This document shows, piece after piece, positions 16,265 through 25,098 of a stretch of DNA of 42,586 bases. Below the pieces are notes generated by a model. The model was not told the origin of the DNA. It worked only from the letters and a program-made list of their open reading frames with translations, and searched no databases. The stretch is taken from positions 1-42,586 of the forward strand of contig CAYVUV010000178.1 in assembly GCA_964455095.1 (NCBI GenBank), given 5' to 3'. Positions within the stretch are counted from its first letter, which is position 1, and each line of letters opens with the position of its first letter. The translations under genes and the position numbers were made by a program. Source of the stretch: CAYVUV01 sp964455095 (GTDB lineage: Bacteria; Desulfobacterota; Binatia; HRBIN30; CADEER01).

Positions 16265-17995
16265 TCACGCCGTTGCCGGCTGGCGCGCCGCGGCGGTGTC
16301 GCGCGCCATGCGCACGTCGGCCGCGCCGAGGCGGGCGGCGTCGGCGGTGCGGTCGTCGGGCTGCTCTTGCGACTCGCGCTCGGCAGCGACGCGCGCTTCG
16401 TAGTGGCGCAGCTCGCGGGCGCGCGTGACGTCGTCCCATCCCAGGACTTCGGCCATCAGACCGGCCACAACGGGTGCCGCGCCGAGGCCGCGGTCGAAGG
16501 TCTCGATGGAAATGCGCGTGCGCCGCGTCAGCACGTCGTCGATGTGCAGCGCCCCCTCGTGCGAGGTCGCGTACCAGATCTCGGCGCACAGATAATCCTC
16601 CGCGCCGTGGAGCGGCGCACGCAGCGCCGAGCGTTCCTCGATCAGTCGCAGCAGCTCGGTGACGCGCGACCCGTAGCGTTCGAGCAGGTGCACGACCTGG
16701 TTGACGTGCAGGCCCGCGGCGCGCGCCAGCGACTCGCGCCGGTTGACGAAGCTCTGGTAGCCGTCGGCGCCGATCAGCGGCGTGCGGTCGGTGCACGATT
16801 CCGGCACGCGGCGGCTGATCCCGCGCGCCGCCACGTCGACGGCGTCCTTGGCCATGACCCGGTAGGTCGTGTACTTGCCACCGGCGACCGTGATCAGGCC
16901 GGCAACCGATTGCGACACCGCGTGCTCGCGCGACAGCTTGCTGGTCGCATCGCTCTCGCCGAACAACAGCGGGCGCAGGCCGGCGTAGACGCCTTCGATG
17001 TCGGCGTGCGACAGCGGTTGCGCCAGCACGGCATTCACCGTCGCCAGCAGGTAGTCGATGTCGCGCCGGCTCGCCGCGGGGTGGGCGAGGTCGAGGTTCC
17101 AATCGGTGTCGGTGGTGCCGACGATCCAGTGGCGTTTCCAGGGGATGACGAACAGCACGCTGGTCGCCGTCTTGAGGACCAGACCCGAATCGCCGTGAAT
17201 GCGGTCGCGCGGCACGACCAGGTGAATGCCCTTCGACGCCCGCACCTTGATACGGCCGCGGCCGACCATGGCCTGCACTTGATCGGTCCACACCCCGGTT
17301 GCATTGATCACCTGCTGCGCCCGCACTTCGATCTCGCGGCCGCCCTCGAGGTCGCGCACGCGCACGCCGGCCACGCCGCTCCCCGCCTCGAGCAGCCCGG
17401 TGGCGCGCGCGCTGGTGGCGACGGCGGCGCCGTGCAGCGCCGCGGTGCGCACCAGCGACAGTGTGTGGCGGGCGTCGTCGACCTGGGCGTCGTAATACTG
17501 GATGGCGCCGACCAGGGCATCGCCCTTGAGCGCCGGGAATTGGCGCAGCGCGCCGGTGCGCGACAGATGGCGGTGGCGCGGCAAGGCGCGGCGGCCGCCC
17601 AGGATGTCGTACAGCAGCGTGCCGGCGCCGATGTAAAGGCGCTCCCAGCCGCGTTGGGTGATCGGGTAGAGGAACGGCACCGGCCGCACCAGGTGTGGGC
17701 AGAGGCGGTCGAGCATCAACGTTTGCTCGCGCAGGGCTTCGCGCACCAGGCCGAAATCGAACTGCTCGAGATAGCGCAGCCCGCCGTGGATGAGCTTGCT
17801 GGAGCGGCTCGAGGTGCCCGCCGCCCAGTCGCGCTGCTCGACCAGCGCCACCGATAGGCCGCGCGTGGCGGCGTCGAGCGCGACGCCGGCGCCGGTGACG
17901 CCGCCGCCGATGATCACCACGTCGAACGTCTCGCCGTCCATGCGCCGCAACGCCGCGGCGCGCGCGTCGGGTCCGAGCTGAGCTGCATCCATCAC
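16265..17995 (-). CDS. glpD: Glycerol-3-phosphate dehydrogenase, FAD-dependent
   Basis: 576 residues, a full-length GlpD/GlpA-type enzyme. The FAD-binding Rossmann motif is VVIIGGGVTGAG (residues 26-37), followed by RGLSVALVEQRDWAAGTSSR and SKLIHGGLRYLEQ, a hallmark of the family. SKGIHLVVPR, VGTTDTDW and VAGGKYTTYRVMA follow, then the C-terminal helical cap. It oxidises sn-glycerol 3-phosphate to dihydroxyacetone phosphate at the inner membrane and passes electrons to quinone. The start ATG-ATG leaves a 21-base gap to the DUF456 gene upstream, so the two probably form an operon. The last 40 residues are low-complexity and Arg/Ala-rich. Confidence 0.95.
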   Translation of the reverse strand: MMDAAQLGPDARAAALRRMDGETFDVVIIGGGVTGAGVALDAATRGLSVALVEQRDWAAGTSSRSSKLIHGGLRYLEQFDFGLVREALREQTLMLDRLCPHLVRPVPFLYPITQRGWERLYIGAGTLLYDILGGRRALPRHRHLSRTGALRQFPALKGDALVGAIQYYDAQVDDARHTLSLVRTAALHGAAVATSARATGLLEAGSGVAGVRVRDLEGGREIEVRAQQVINATGVWTDQVQAMVGRGRIKVRASKGIHLVVPRDRIHGDSGLVLKTATSVLFVIPWKRHWIVGTTDTDWNLDLAHPAASRRDIDYLLATVNAVLAQPLSHADIEGVYAGLRPLLFGESDATSKLSREHAVSQSVAGLITVAGGKYTTYRVMAKDAVDVAARGISRRVPESCTDRTPLIGADGYQSFVNRRESLARAAGLHVNQVVHLLERYGSRVTELLRLIEERSALRAPLHGAEDYLCAEIWYATSHEGALHIDDVLTRRTRISIETFDRGLGAAPVVAGLMAEVLGWDDVTRARELRHYEARVAAERESQEQPDDRTADAARLGAADVRMARDTAAARQPATA

Positions 17996-18016
17996 GCGCT
18001 CCTTCTCGTCACGCCA

Positions 18017-18532
18017 TCACAACACCGCGACGGCGACGATCACGACCATCACCACCGCCACCGCCGATTTCAACACGAAGCCGAGCAGACGCCCGCGCAT
18101 CGCCGCCAAACCGGTAACCAATGCGTCGCGGGTCGAGCCGCCCTGCGAACCGACCGCCAGGGCCGCACCGGTGAACGCCCCGACCAATGCGCCGAGCAAC
18201 GCCCCGACGCCGAACAGAAACGGCACACCGAGAATGCCGCCGACAATCCCGCCCGCCAGGGCTGCCACCGTCACGCGGCGAGAGGGCCGGGCGCCCGGCG
18301 CCGCGGTCCACGCGGCCGAGCCAAACTCGATCGCCTCGGCGACGATGGCCAGTAGCAACAGCCAGCCGATGGTCGACCACTGCACGGCGGCAAAGCCAGT
18401 GGCCCAGGCGTAGATCAACGCCACGCCCACGATCAGAAACGTGCCGGGCACGCCGAACAGCAGCGATATCAGCGCCAGCAAGCAGGCGCTGAACAGCGCG
18501 GCGAGCCCGAGAATCCATACAGCCGTCCCCAT
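18017..18532 (-). CDS. DUF456 family membrane protein
   Basis: 171 residues and strongly hydrophobic. Membrane segments are visible at about 5-40 (ALFSACLLALISLLFGVPGT), 50-70 and 85-120, where Gly-rich AGGIVGGILGVPFLFGVGAL is typical of DUF456, and again at the C-terminus. The function of the family is unknown; a role in the inner membrane is all that can be said. It lies just upstream of glpD on the same strand and may be cotranscribed with it. Confidence 0.85.
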   Translation of the reverse strand: MGTAVWILGLAALFSACLLALISLLFGVPGTFLIVGVALIYAWATGFAAVQWSTIGWLLLLAIVAEAIEFGSAAWTAAPGARPSRRVTVAALAGGIVGGILGVPFLFGVGALLGALVGAFTGAALAVGSQGGSTRDALVTGLAAMRGRLLGFVLKSAVAVVMVVIVAVAVL

Positions 18533-18652
18533 CGCGCCTCAGCGCAGCGCCCGACGCCCGGCGTGAAGCCTGTGCGGAAGCGAAGCCACTGCCTCATCCC
18601 TAGCGCAAAGCCGCCGGCAAACGAAGGCGACACGCCCTCGGCCGGCCACGCC

Positions 18653-18700
18653 TTGACTCCACCGCGCCCCGCCGGTAATTCGGGCTAACGCCCGTTAGCC
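18653..18700 (+). promoter_or_regulatory. Promoter with operator-like palindrome B in front of the acyl-CoA dehydrogenase gene
   Basis: TTGACT (18653-18658) and GGTAAT (18674-18679, 15-base spacing) resemble -35 and -10 boxes. Immediately downstream GGCTAACG-CC-CGTTAGCC (18683-18700) is a perfect 8-bp inverted repeat, matching the sites at 15174 and 23063 in the GGCTAAC and GTTAGCC half sites. It would cover the transcription start, a typical repressor position. The gene starts at 18725. Confidence 0.7.
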
Positions 18701-18724
18701 TCGCCGGGAACCACCGCTCGAACG

Positions 18725-19927
18725 ATGATCACACTCAAAGACACGTCTGAGGACGCGGCCTTCCGCCGCGAGTTGCGCACCTGGCTCGAGGCTCATCTGC
18801 CGGACGGGTGGAGCGCCGGCCGGCGCGACCTGCCGACCGAGGAGCGCGCGCGCTACGAGTTCTTTCGCCGCTGGCAGCGCACGCTGTATGACGGCGGCTG
18901 GCTGGCGCCAGAGTGGCCGCGCGCTCACGGCGGGCGTGGCGCCAGCTCGCGCGAGCAGATGATCTACACCGAGGAGCTGGCGCGCGTCGACGCGCCGCGC
19001 ATCCTCGACAACGTCGGTCTGGGCATCGTCGGCCCGTCGCTCATCGACGTCGGCACGCCGGCCCAGCAAGCCCGTCTGCTGCCCGGCATCCTGTCGGCCG
19101 AGGAGATGTGGTCGCTCGGCTTCTCCGAGCCCAACGCCGGCTCCGACCTCGCCTCGCTGCGCACCAAGGCCGAGCGCGACGGCGACTCCTGGGTCATCAC
19201 CGGCCAGAAGGTGTGGTCGAGCCGCGCCCACCTGGCGGCGTGGTGTCTGGTGCTGGCGCGCACCGATGCGCAGGCGGCCAAGCATCGCGGCATCAGCTGC
19301 TTGTTGGTGCCGATGGACGCCAAGGGCATGCAGATCGTGCCGACGCGCCAGCTCACCGGCGAGAGCGAATTCTGTGAGGTATTCTTCGACGGCTGCCGCA
19401 TCCCGGCCGAGAACGTGCTCGGCCCGATCAACGGCGGCTGGGCGGTGATCCAGACCGCCCTCGGCCACGAGCGCGGCACGCTGTGGGCGACGGAGTTCAA
19501 GATCCGGCTCGAGAAGGGCGCGCGCAGCATCGCCGCGCTCTACAACCGGCTGCGGCGTGACGGCCAGGTCAACGCGGCGCAACTCGAACGGCAGCGCGGG
19601 CGCATCGCACAGACGTGGATCGAGGCGACCGTGTTTGCCGCCCAGACCCTCCGCGTGCTGCCGCTGCTCGAGCACGCCACCGCCCCGCCGCCCGAGGCCG
19701 CCATGCAGAAGCTCTTCGGCAGCGAGATCGAGCAGCGCATCGAAGAGCTGGCGCTCGACCTGCAGGGCCCGTTCGCGCAGCTCTACCGCGACCCGTTGCG
19801 CCAGCTCGACGCGAACGACTGGCAGGAGCGCTATCTCTACGGCCGCTCGGTGACGATCTCCTCGGGCACCTCCGAGATCATGCGCAACCTCCTCGCGCAG
19901 CGGGCGCTCGGGTTGCCGCGCGGGTAG
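18725..19927 (+). CDS. Acyl-CoA dehydrogenase
   Basis: 400 residues with the acyl-CoA dehydrogenase signatures: an N-terminal helical domain, GFSEPNAGSDLASLRTKAER with WVITGQKVWSS at the FAD site, RQLTGESEFCEVFFD, and the C-terminal VTISSGTSEIMRNLLAQRAL. It converts an acyl-CoA to the 2-enoyl form with FAD. The usual catalytic Glu before GTS is replaced by Ser-Gly, as in FadE-type enzymes. It lies directly after a promoter with palindrome B and 34 bases before the CoA-transferase gene, so these form one operon, probably repressed by the TetR protein. The substrate may be a branched, cyclic or steroid-like acid, but that is a guess. Confidence 0.93.
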   Translation: MITLKDTSEDAAFRRELRTWLEAHLPDGWSAGRRDLPTEERARYEFFRRWQRTLYDGGWLAPEWPRAHGGRGASSREQMIYTEELARVDAPRILDNVGLGIVGPSLIDVGTPAQQARLLPGILSAEEMWSLGFSEPNAGSDLASLRTKAERDGDSWVITGQKVWSSRAHLAAWCLVLARTDAQAAKHRGISCLLVPMDAKGMQIVPTRQLTGESEFCEVFFDGCRIPAENVLGPINGGWAVIQTALGHERGTLWATEFKIRLEKGARSIAALYNRLRRDGQVNAAQLERQRGRIAQTWIEATVFAAQTLRVLPLLEHATAPPPEAAMQKLFGSEIEQRIEELALDLQGPFAQLYRDPLRQLDANDWQERYLYGRSVTISSGTSEIMRNLLAQRALGLPRG

Positions 19928-19961
19928 ACCGGCAGCGCGACGGTCCACTTGAGGAGCAACG

Positions 19962-22397
19962 ATGAGCGACGACAGCCAGCGCGCCCTCAGCGGGCTGCGG
20001 GTTCTTGATCTCAGCGACGAATCGGGCCATCTGGCCGGACGCATCCTCGCCGACCTCGGCGCCGACGTGCTCAAGATCGAGCCGCCGGGCGGCGATCCGT
20101 CGCGGCAGCGCGGGCCGTTTTGCGCCGGCGAGCCGCATCCGGACGCCGGCGTGCAATGGCTGGCGCGCAACCTCGGCAAGCGCAGTCTGGTCCTCGATCT
20201 CGCGCAGCCGGCCGACGTCGAGCGGCTGCGCCGCCTGGCCGCCGATGCCGATGTGCTGATCGAGAGCTTTATGCCCGGTGTGCTCGGCGACCTCGGCTGC
20301 GGTTGGGCGGACCTGCACGCCCTCAACCCCCGCCTGGTCTTGTGCTCGATCACGCCGTTCGGGCAGAGCGGTCCGCGCAGCCGACAGCGCGGCTCCGACC
20401 TGACCGCGCTGGCCGCCAGCGGCAACCTGTTCATGACTGGCGACGCCGACCGCGCCCCGGTGCGCTGCTCGATGCCCGTCACGCACTACCACGGCGGCGC
20501 CGAGGCGGCATCGGGCATCCTGTTCGCGCTCTGGCAGCGCGATCGCACGGGCGCGGGACAGCATGTCGACGTGTCGCTGCAGGAGCTCATGCTCATGCCG
20601 AACATGTCGCACCCGGCGCAGGCGGCCGTGCAGGGCTACCGCGGCCAGCGCTCGGGCAACTTCAACCGCGTCGGCGAGACCACCCAGCAGGAGATCTGGC
20701 CGTGCAAGGACGGCTTCGTCAGCTTCGCCCTGCGCGGCGGGCCGGCGCGCATTCCCGGTCTGATCGCGATCGTGAAATACCTCGACGAACACGGCATGGC
20801 GCCACCGGCGCTCAAGGACCGCGACTGGACCAAGTACAACAGCAACCTGACCACGCAGGCCGAGGTCGACGCCATAGCCGCGCCGTTCGCCGCCTTCTTC
20901 AAGACCAAGACGATGCAGGAGCTCTACGAAGCCGCCTGTGAGCGCCGCTTGATGCTGGCGCCGGCCAACACCGAACGCGAAGTGTTGGGCAGCCGCCAGC
21001 TCGGCGCCCGCGACTACTTCGCCGAGGTGGCCGCGCCGCGCGGCGGCGGCCCGCTGCCGTTCCCCTCCCGTTTTGCCGCCTTCCCGCTGGCCGCAATCGG
21101 CGCCGCCGCGCCACAACTCGACGACGGCAAGCAGGGCTTTCGCAAGGCGGCGCGACTGGCCGAACCGCGCCAGCGCGCCGAGGGCGCGCCGGAACACGGC
21201 ATCTTTGACGGGCTGAAGATCCTCGAGTTCGGCGCCGGCGCGGCGGCGCCGTTGGCGACGCGCTACTTCGCCGACCAGGGCGCGACGGTGGTCAAGATCG
21301 AATCGCGCCAGCGCCCCGACTTCCTGCGCACGTTGCGCGACGACGGCTCGGGCAAGCTCGACCACAGCTTGTTCTTCGCCTGCCTCAACCCCAACAAGCT
21401 CAGCGCCGGCCTCAACATGAAAGCGCCCGGTGCCATCGAGGTGGCGAAGCGGCTGATCGGCTGGGCAGACGTCGTGATCGAGAACTTCGCCCCCGGCGTG
21501 ATGAAGAAGTGGGGCCTCGATTTCGAGGCGGTCGAAAAAGACCATCCGGGCGTGATCATGATCAGCACCTGCCTGTGGGGGCAGACCGGGCCGGAGCGCG
21601 CCTACCCCGGCTTCGGCGGCCAGGGCTCGGCGTTGGCGGGCTTCAACTATCTCACCGGGTGGCCCGATCGCGAACCGCTCGGGCCGTTCGGCACCATCAC
21701 CGACTCGCTCTCGCCGCGCTACGCCGCCGTGGCTGTCGCGGCGGCGCTGCTGCACCGGGCGCGCACCGGGCGCGGCGTGTACATCGACGTGTCGCAGGTC
21801 GAGACCGCCATCTACGGTCTCGGCGAATGGCTGCTCGGCTACGCCGCCAGCGGTCAGACGTTCGGGCGCATCGGCAACCGTTCCCCATACGCGGCGCCGC
21901 ACGGCGTGTTCCCTTGCGCCGGAGAGGACCGCTGGATCGCCATCGCCGTGCACGACGACCGCGACTGGCAGCGCCTGGTGCGCGCCATGGGGAGTCCGGC
22001 CTGGGCCAGCGCGGCGGAGCTCGCCACCGCCGACGGGCGCTTGCGGCGGGTCGATGCGATCGAACGGCAACTCGCCGAGTGGACCCGGCCGCAGCAGGTC
22101 GCGGTGCTCGCGGCGCAGTTGCAGGAGGTTGGCGTCGATGCCGCGGTGGTGGCGGACATGCAGGACCTGCTCGCCGACCCGCAGCTCGCCCACCGCGGCC
22201 ATTTCAACCCGATGGAGCACGCCGTGCTCGGTCGCCACGTCGTCGAAGCCAACGGCATGCGCTTCTCCGATGCCCCGATGCGCTTCACCCGCCCTGCCCC
22301 GCTGCTCGCGGCGGACAGCGAGCAGGTCTACCGCGAGCTGCTCGGCATGACGCCGCAGGAGTTCGCGGAGCTCTCAGCGGCGGGCGTGTTGAGCTGA
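19962..22397 (+). CDS. Double-domain CaiB/BaiF (family III) CoA-transferase
   Basis: 811 residues, two family III CoA-transferase units in one chain, about 1-400 and 405-811, each with its own start-like motif (GLRVLDLSDESGHLAGRILA and GLKILEFGAGAAAPLATRYF) and ADVLIESFMPG/ADVVIENFAPG. Conserved strand motifs are GQHVDVSLQEL in the first and GVYIDVSQVETAIYG in the second. At the place of the catalytic Asp of formyl-CoA transferase each has Glu, while an Asp two to five residues earlier is kept, as in alpha-methylacyl-CoA racemase, so transferase and racemase activity are both possible. The family moves CoA between carboxylic acids. GAGGAG precedes the ATG. It overlaps the tetR 3' end by 24 bases. 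Confidence 0.9.
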   Translation: MSDDSQRALSGLRVLDLSDESGHLAGRILADLGADVLKIEPPGGDPSRQRGPFCAGEPHPDAGVQWLARNLGKRSLVLDLAQPADVERLRRLAADADVLIESFMPGVLGDLGCGWADLHALNPRLVLCSITPFGQSGPRSRQRGSDLTALAASGNLFMTGDADRAPVRCSMPVTHYHGGAEAASGILFALWQRDRTGAGQHVDVSLQELMLMPNMSHPAQAAVQGYRGQRSGNFNRVGETTQQEIWPCKDGFVSFALRGGPARIPGLIAIVKYLDEHGMAPPALKDRDWTKYNSNLTTQAEVDAIAAPFAAFFKTKTMQELYEAACERRLMLAPANTEREVLGSRQLGARDYFAEVAAPRGGGPLPFPSRFAAFPLAAIGAAAPQLDDGKQGFRKAARLAEPRQRAEGAPEHGIFDGLKILEFGAGAAAPLATRYFADQGATVVKIESRQRPDFLRTLRDDGSGKLDHSLFFACLNPNKLSAGLNMKAPGAIEVAKRLIGWADVVIENFAPGVMKKWGLDFEAVEKDHPGVIMISTCLWGQTGPERAYPGFGGQGSALAGFNYLTGWPDREPLGPFGTITDSLSPRYAAVAVAAALLHRARTGRGVYIDVSQVETAIYGLGEWLLGYAASGQTFGRIGNRSPYAAPHGVFPCAGEDRWIAIAVHDDRDWQRLVRAMGSPAWASAAELATADGRLRRVDAIERQLAEWTRPQQVAVLAAQLQEVGVDAAVVADMQDLLADPQLAHRGHFNPMEHAVLGRHVVEANGMRFSDAPMRFTRPAPLLAADSEQVYRELLGMTPQEFAELSAAGVLS

Positions 22398-23051
22398 GCG
22401 CCGCGCGCGCGCAGCCGCCGGCGGCTTGGCATCGGGGACGAGCAGCGCGCCGCGGGCCATCTCGATCAGCGTCGCCTTCCAGGTTTTGGTGTCGAGCGGG
22501 GCGGTGGGGAGCAGGGCGGCCTGGTACGGCCGGAACGCGAGGCCGTGATAGAGGATCGCGCCGGTGAGCAGCAGCTGAAAGGTGAAGCGGTCGACCGCAC
22601 GGAACTGGCCGGCCCGCTGACCGCCGGCGAGGAAGACGTCGATGCGGCGGTAGATCTCGTACGCCACCGCGCGCGTCGCCGGGTCCATGGCCTCGGGCCG
22701 CTCCATCATCTCGCGAAAGATGAGCGGTACGACGTGCGGGTCGCTGGCGACCAGATCGACATAGCCGTCGACGAAGTCCTGCAGCCGGGTGGCGTAGGCC
22801 CCGGCGCGCTCCAGGCACGTGGCGACCTCCAGCAGGCGGGTGAAGATGTTGAGCAGGACGGCGTTGTACAGCGCCTGCTTGCCGCGGAAGTGCTTGAACA
22901 GCGACGGGGCGCGAATGCCGACCTGCGCGGCGATCTCGCGCAGCCCGACGCCGCGATAGCCCTGGCGCGCGAACAGCGCCTCGGCCACGCGCAGGACCTG
23001 GTCGCGACGGGCCTCGGGCTCCACCTTGATCGCCGCTTGGGGATTCGCCAT
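22374..23051 (-). CDS. TetR-family transcriptional regulator
   Basis: 225 residues. The N-terminal helix-turn-helix (about 15-62) is clear: RDQVLRVAEALFARQGYRGV, then LREIAAQVGIRAPSLFKHF. The C-terminal domain is a typical all-helical ligand-binding part of the acyl-CoA or fatty-acid class, though no ligand can be read from it. The gene is convergent with the CoA-transferase gene, overlapping it by 24 bases, and divergent from larC. A palindrome with a consensus TTGACA lies 12-40 bases upstream of the ATG, and the same palindrome occurs at 15174 and 18683, so the protein is inferred to repress itself and the acyl-CoA genes until an acyl-CoA or similar ligand binds. Confidence 0.92.
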   Translation of the reverse strand: MANPQAAIKVEPEARRDQVLRVAEALFARQGYRGVGLREIAAQVGIRAPSLFKHFRGKQALYNAVLLNIFTRLLEVATCLERAGAYATRLQDFVDGYVDLVASDPHVVPLIFREMMERPEAMDPATRAVAYEIYRRIDVFLAGGQRAGQFRAVDRFTFQLLLTGAILYHGLAFRPYQAALLPTAPLDTKTWKATLIEMARGALLVPDAKPPAAARARRSAQHARR

Positions 23052-23062
23052 GCCTGCGGCGC

Positions 23063-23091
23063 GGCTAACACATGTTAGCCGAGAGTGTCAA
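23063..23091 (-). promoter_or_regulatory. tetR promoter with operator-like palindrome C
   Basis: On the minus strand TTGACA (23091-23086) is a perfect -35 box. GGCTAACA-CA-TGTTAGCC (23063-23080) follows after five bases and fills the spacer and -10 area, ending 11 bases before the ATG. It is a perfect 8-bp inverted repeat with a 2-base spacer, the same sequence as site A except for one outer base. Confidence 0.75.
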
Positions 23092-23160
23092 CGCGTGCGC
23101 TGCGGCCGGCGCGGCGCTGGACAGATTGCAGCGACGGCCGGCGTCGACTAAGCGCAGCGG

Positions 23161-24366
23161 ATGCGGGTGCTGTACTTCGACGCGTTCTCCGGCGTCAGCG
23201 GCGACATGACCGTCGGCGCCCTGCTGGCGCTCGGCGCCGACCGCGGGCGCCTCGAGGCCGAGCTGCGCGCCCTGCCCGTACACGGCTACCGGCTGCGCGT
23301 CAGCGAGCGCCAGGTGCACGGCATCCGCGCGTGCAAGTTCGACGTCGACCTCGAAGCCGAGCACACACACGCCGACCCCCACGAGGCGCACGGCCACCAC
23401 CCCCATCACCGCTTCCGCGACATCCGCGCCATGATCGAGTCGAGCGCCTTGAGCGCGCGGGCCAAGGAGCTGGCGCTGGCGATCTTCACCCGCCTGGCCG
23501 AAGCGGAGAGCCGCGTGCACGCGGTCGCCACCGAGGACGTCGCCTTCCACGAGGTCGGTGCGGTCGACTCGATCATCGACATCGTCGGCACCGCGATCGC
23601 GCTGGCCGAGCTCGGCGTCGAGCGCGTCTACGCCTCGGCCTTGCCGCTGGGATCGGGGACCATCCGCTCGCAGCACGGCGTCATTCCGATCCCAGCCCCC
23701 GCCACGGTGGAATTGCTGAAGGGATTCGCCGTGCGCATCGGCGACGGAACGGGCGAGATGGTGACGCCGACCGGCGCGGCGATCGTCGCGGCCCTGGCGG
23801 TGCCCGGCGCGGCATTGCCGCCGCTGCAGATCGAGGCCGTCGGCTACGGCGCCGGCACCCGCACGATGCCCGATCGCCCCAACCTGCTGCGCCTCGTCCT
23901 CGGCCGCGCCGGGACCCCCTGGCAGAGCGACGACATGGTCGTCATCGAGACCAACATCGACGACAGCAGCCCCGAGATCTACGATTACGCCATGGAGCAG
24001 CTCTTCGCCGCCGGCGCGCGCGATGTGTGGCTGACGCCGGTGCAGATGAAGAAGAATCGCCCCGGAACGATGCTGCGCGTGCTGGCTGAGCCGGCGCTGC
24101 GCGATGCGCTGGCCGCCGTCGTCCTGCGCGAAACGTCTGCCATCGGCGTGCGCTTCTTCCCCGTCCAGCGCCTGCTCCTGGCACGCGAGCAGATCACGGT
24201 CACCACCGAGTTCGGCCCGGTGCCGGTCAAGCGGTCCGTCACCCCGGACGGGACGGTCAACCTCGCTCCGGAGTACGAGGCCTGCCGAGAGCTGGCGCGC
24301 CGCCACGGTGTACCGCTCAAGATCGTCTACCAGGCGACGCTGGCCGCGGCCCGCCAGCTCGGTTGA
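23161..24366 (+). CDS. larC: Nickel-pincer cofactor biosynthesis protein LarC
   Basis: 401 residues in one unbroken frame. The N-terminus YFDAFSGVSGDMTVGALLAL, DVAFHEVGAVDSIIDIVGTA, the VTPTGAAIVAAL segment and ETNIDDSSPEIYDYAMEQLF are hallmarks of LarC. The His-rich stretch at about 68-83 (HTHADPHEAHGHHPHH) is the likely nickel-binding loop. LarC inserts nickel into the dithiolated pyridinium cofactor of lactate racemase and related enzymes in the cytoplasm. In some lactobacilli larC needs a programmed frameshift, which is not seen here. No larA, larB or larE is in the window, so the user of the cofactor is elsewhere. It is divergent from tetR. Confidence 0.92.
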   Translation: MRVLYFDAFSGVSGDMTVGALLALGADRGRLEAELRALPVHGYRLRVSERQVHGIRACKFDVDLEAEHTHADPHEAHGHHPHHRFRDIRAMIESSALSARAKELALAIFTRLAEAESRVHAVATEDVAFHEVGAVDSIIDIVGTAIALAELGVERVYASALPLGSGTIRSQHGVIPIPAPATVELLKGFAVRIGDGTGEMVTPTGAAIVAALAVPGAALPPLQIEAVGYGAGTRTMPDRPNLLRLVLGRAGTPWQSDDMVVIETNIDDSSPEIYDYAMEQLFAAGARDVWLTPVQMKKNRPGTMLRVLAEPALRDALAAVVLRETSAIGVRFFPVQRLLLAREQITVTTEFGPVPVKRSVTPDGTVNLAPEYEACRELARRHGVPLKIVYQATLAAARQLG

Positions 24367-24378
24367 ACGACGCGGCGG

Positions 24379-25098
24379 TCAGTCGCCGCCGATCAGTGCC
24401 GTCAGATCGACGGCCTGCTCGGCAACAGCCGCCAGGCGCAAGCGGTCCGCCTCGGTACAATCGACCGCGCCGAGCCACGGCAGGACACCGAGCGGCGGAC
24501 CGAGCAGGTCGGCCAGCGCGGCGATATTCGTCTGCGCGGCCAGGTCGTCTTCCGGCGCGAGCGAGTTGACGATGTAGCCGGCCACCCTCAACCCGGCGGC
24601 GCGCGCGCAGCGCACTGTCAACTGGGCGTGATTGAGGGCGCCGAGCCGGTTGCCGACCACCACGATCAGCGGCAGGTCCCAGTCGCGCGCCAGGTCGGCA
24701 AACGTCATCGATCCCACCACCGGAACCAGCAGGCCGCCGGCACCCTCGACCAACGTGACCTGATGCCTCTGGCGGACGCGCTGAAGCGCTTCACCCAATG
24801 CCGCGATCGCAATGACCGGTCCCTCGCGGATATCGGCAATCGCCGGGGCCAGCGGGAGTCGGAATCGATACGGCGCAATCGATTCCAACGAGTCCGCGCA
24901 ACCCGAGAAGAACTGCAGCCGGGCGGCGTCGGCTGGAATCAGCGAACCGTCCGCCGTGGTCGCGCAGCCGGTCTCGACCGGCTTGAGCACCCCAACCGTC
25001 AGGGCCCGCCGCGCCAATGCAGCAGCGACGCTACAGGCGACGGTGGTCTTGCCAATGCCGGTATCAGTGCCGGTGATGAAGAAGCAGTGAGAAGGCAA
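24379..25098 (-). CDS. bioD: Dethiobiotin synthetase
   Basis: 239 residues. The N-terminal FFITGTDTGIGKTTVACSVA is the BioD P-loop (Lys17), followed by GVLKPVETGC and VTLVEGAGGLLVPV, the strands that hold diaminopelargonate and the carbamate. It makes dethiobiotin from 7,8-diaminopelargonate, CO2 and ATP. The start is a TTG at 25098; no ATG or GTG is usable before the P-loop. This TTG lies at the end of the T-tract of a strong terminator and has no Shine-Dalgarno sequence. It is downstream of bioF-bioA on the same strand but separated from bioA by a small membrane gene. It is convergent with larC, 12 bases apart. Confidence 0.93.
   Translation of the reverse strand: MPSHCFFITGTDTGIGKTTVACSVAAALARRALTVGVLKPVETGCATTADGSLIPADAARLQFFSGCADSLESIAPYRFRLPLAPAIADIREGPVIAIAALGEALQRVRQRHQVTLVEGAGGLLVPVVGSMTFADLARDWDLPLIVVVGNRLGALNHAQLTVRCARAAGLRVAGYIVNSLAPEDDLAAQTNIAALADLLGPPLGVLPWLGAVDCTEADRLRLAAVAEQAVDLTALIGGD

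Noticed and set aside
23161..24366. A programmed frameshift in larC
   Set aside because: The whole protein reads in a single frame without a break.
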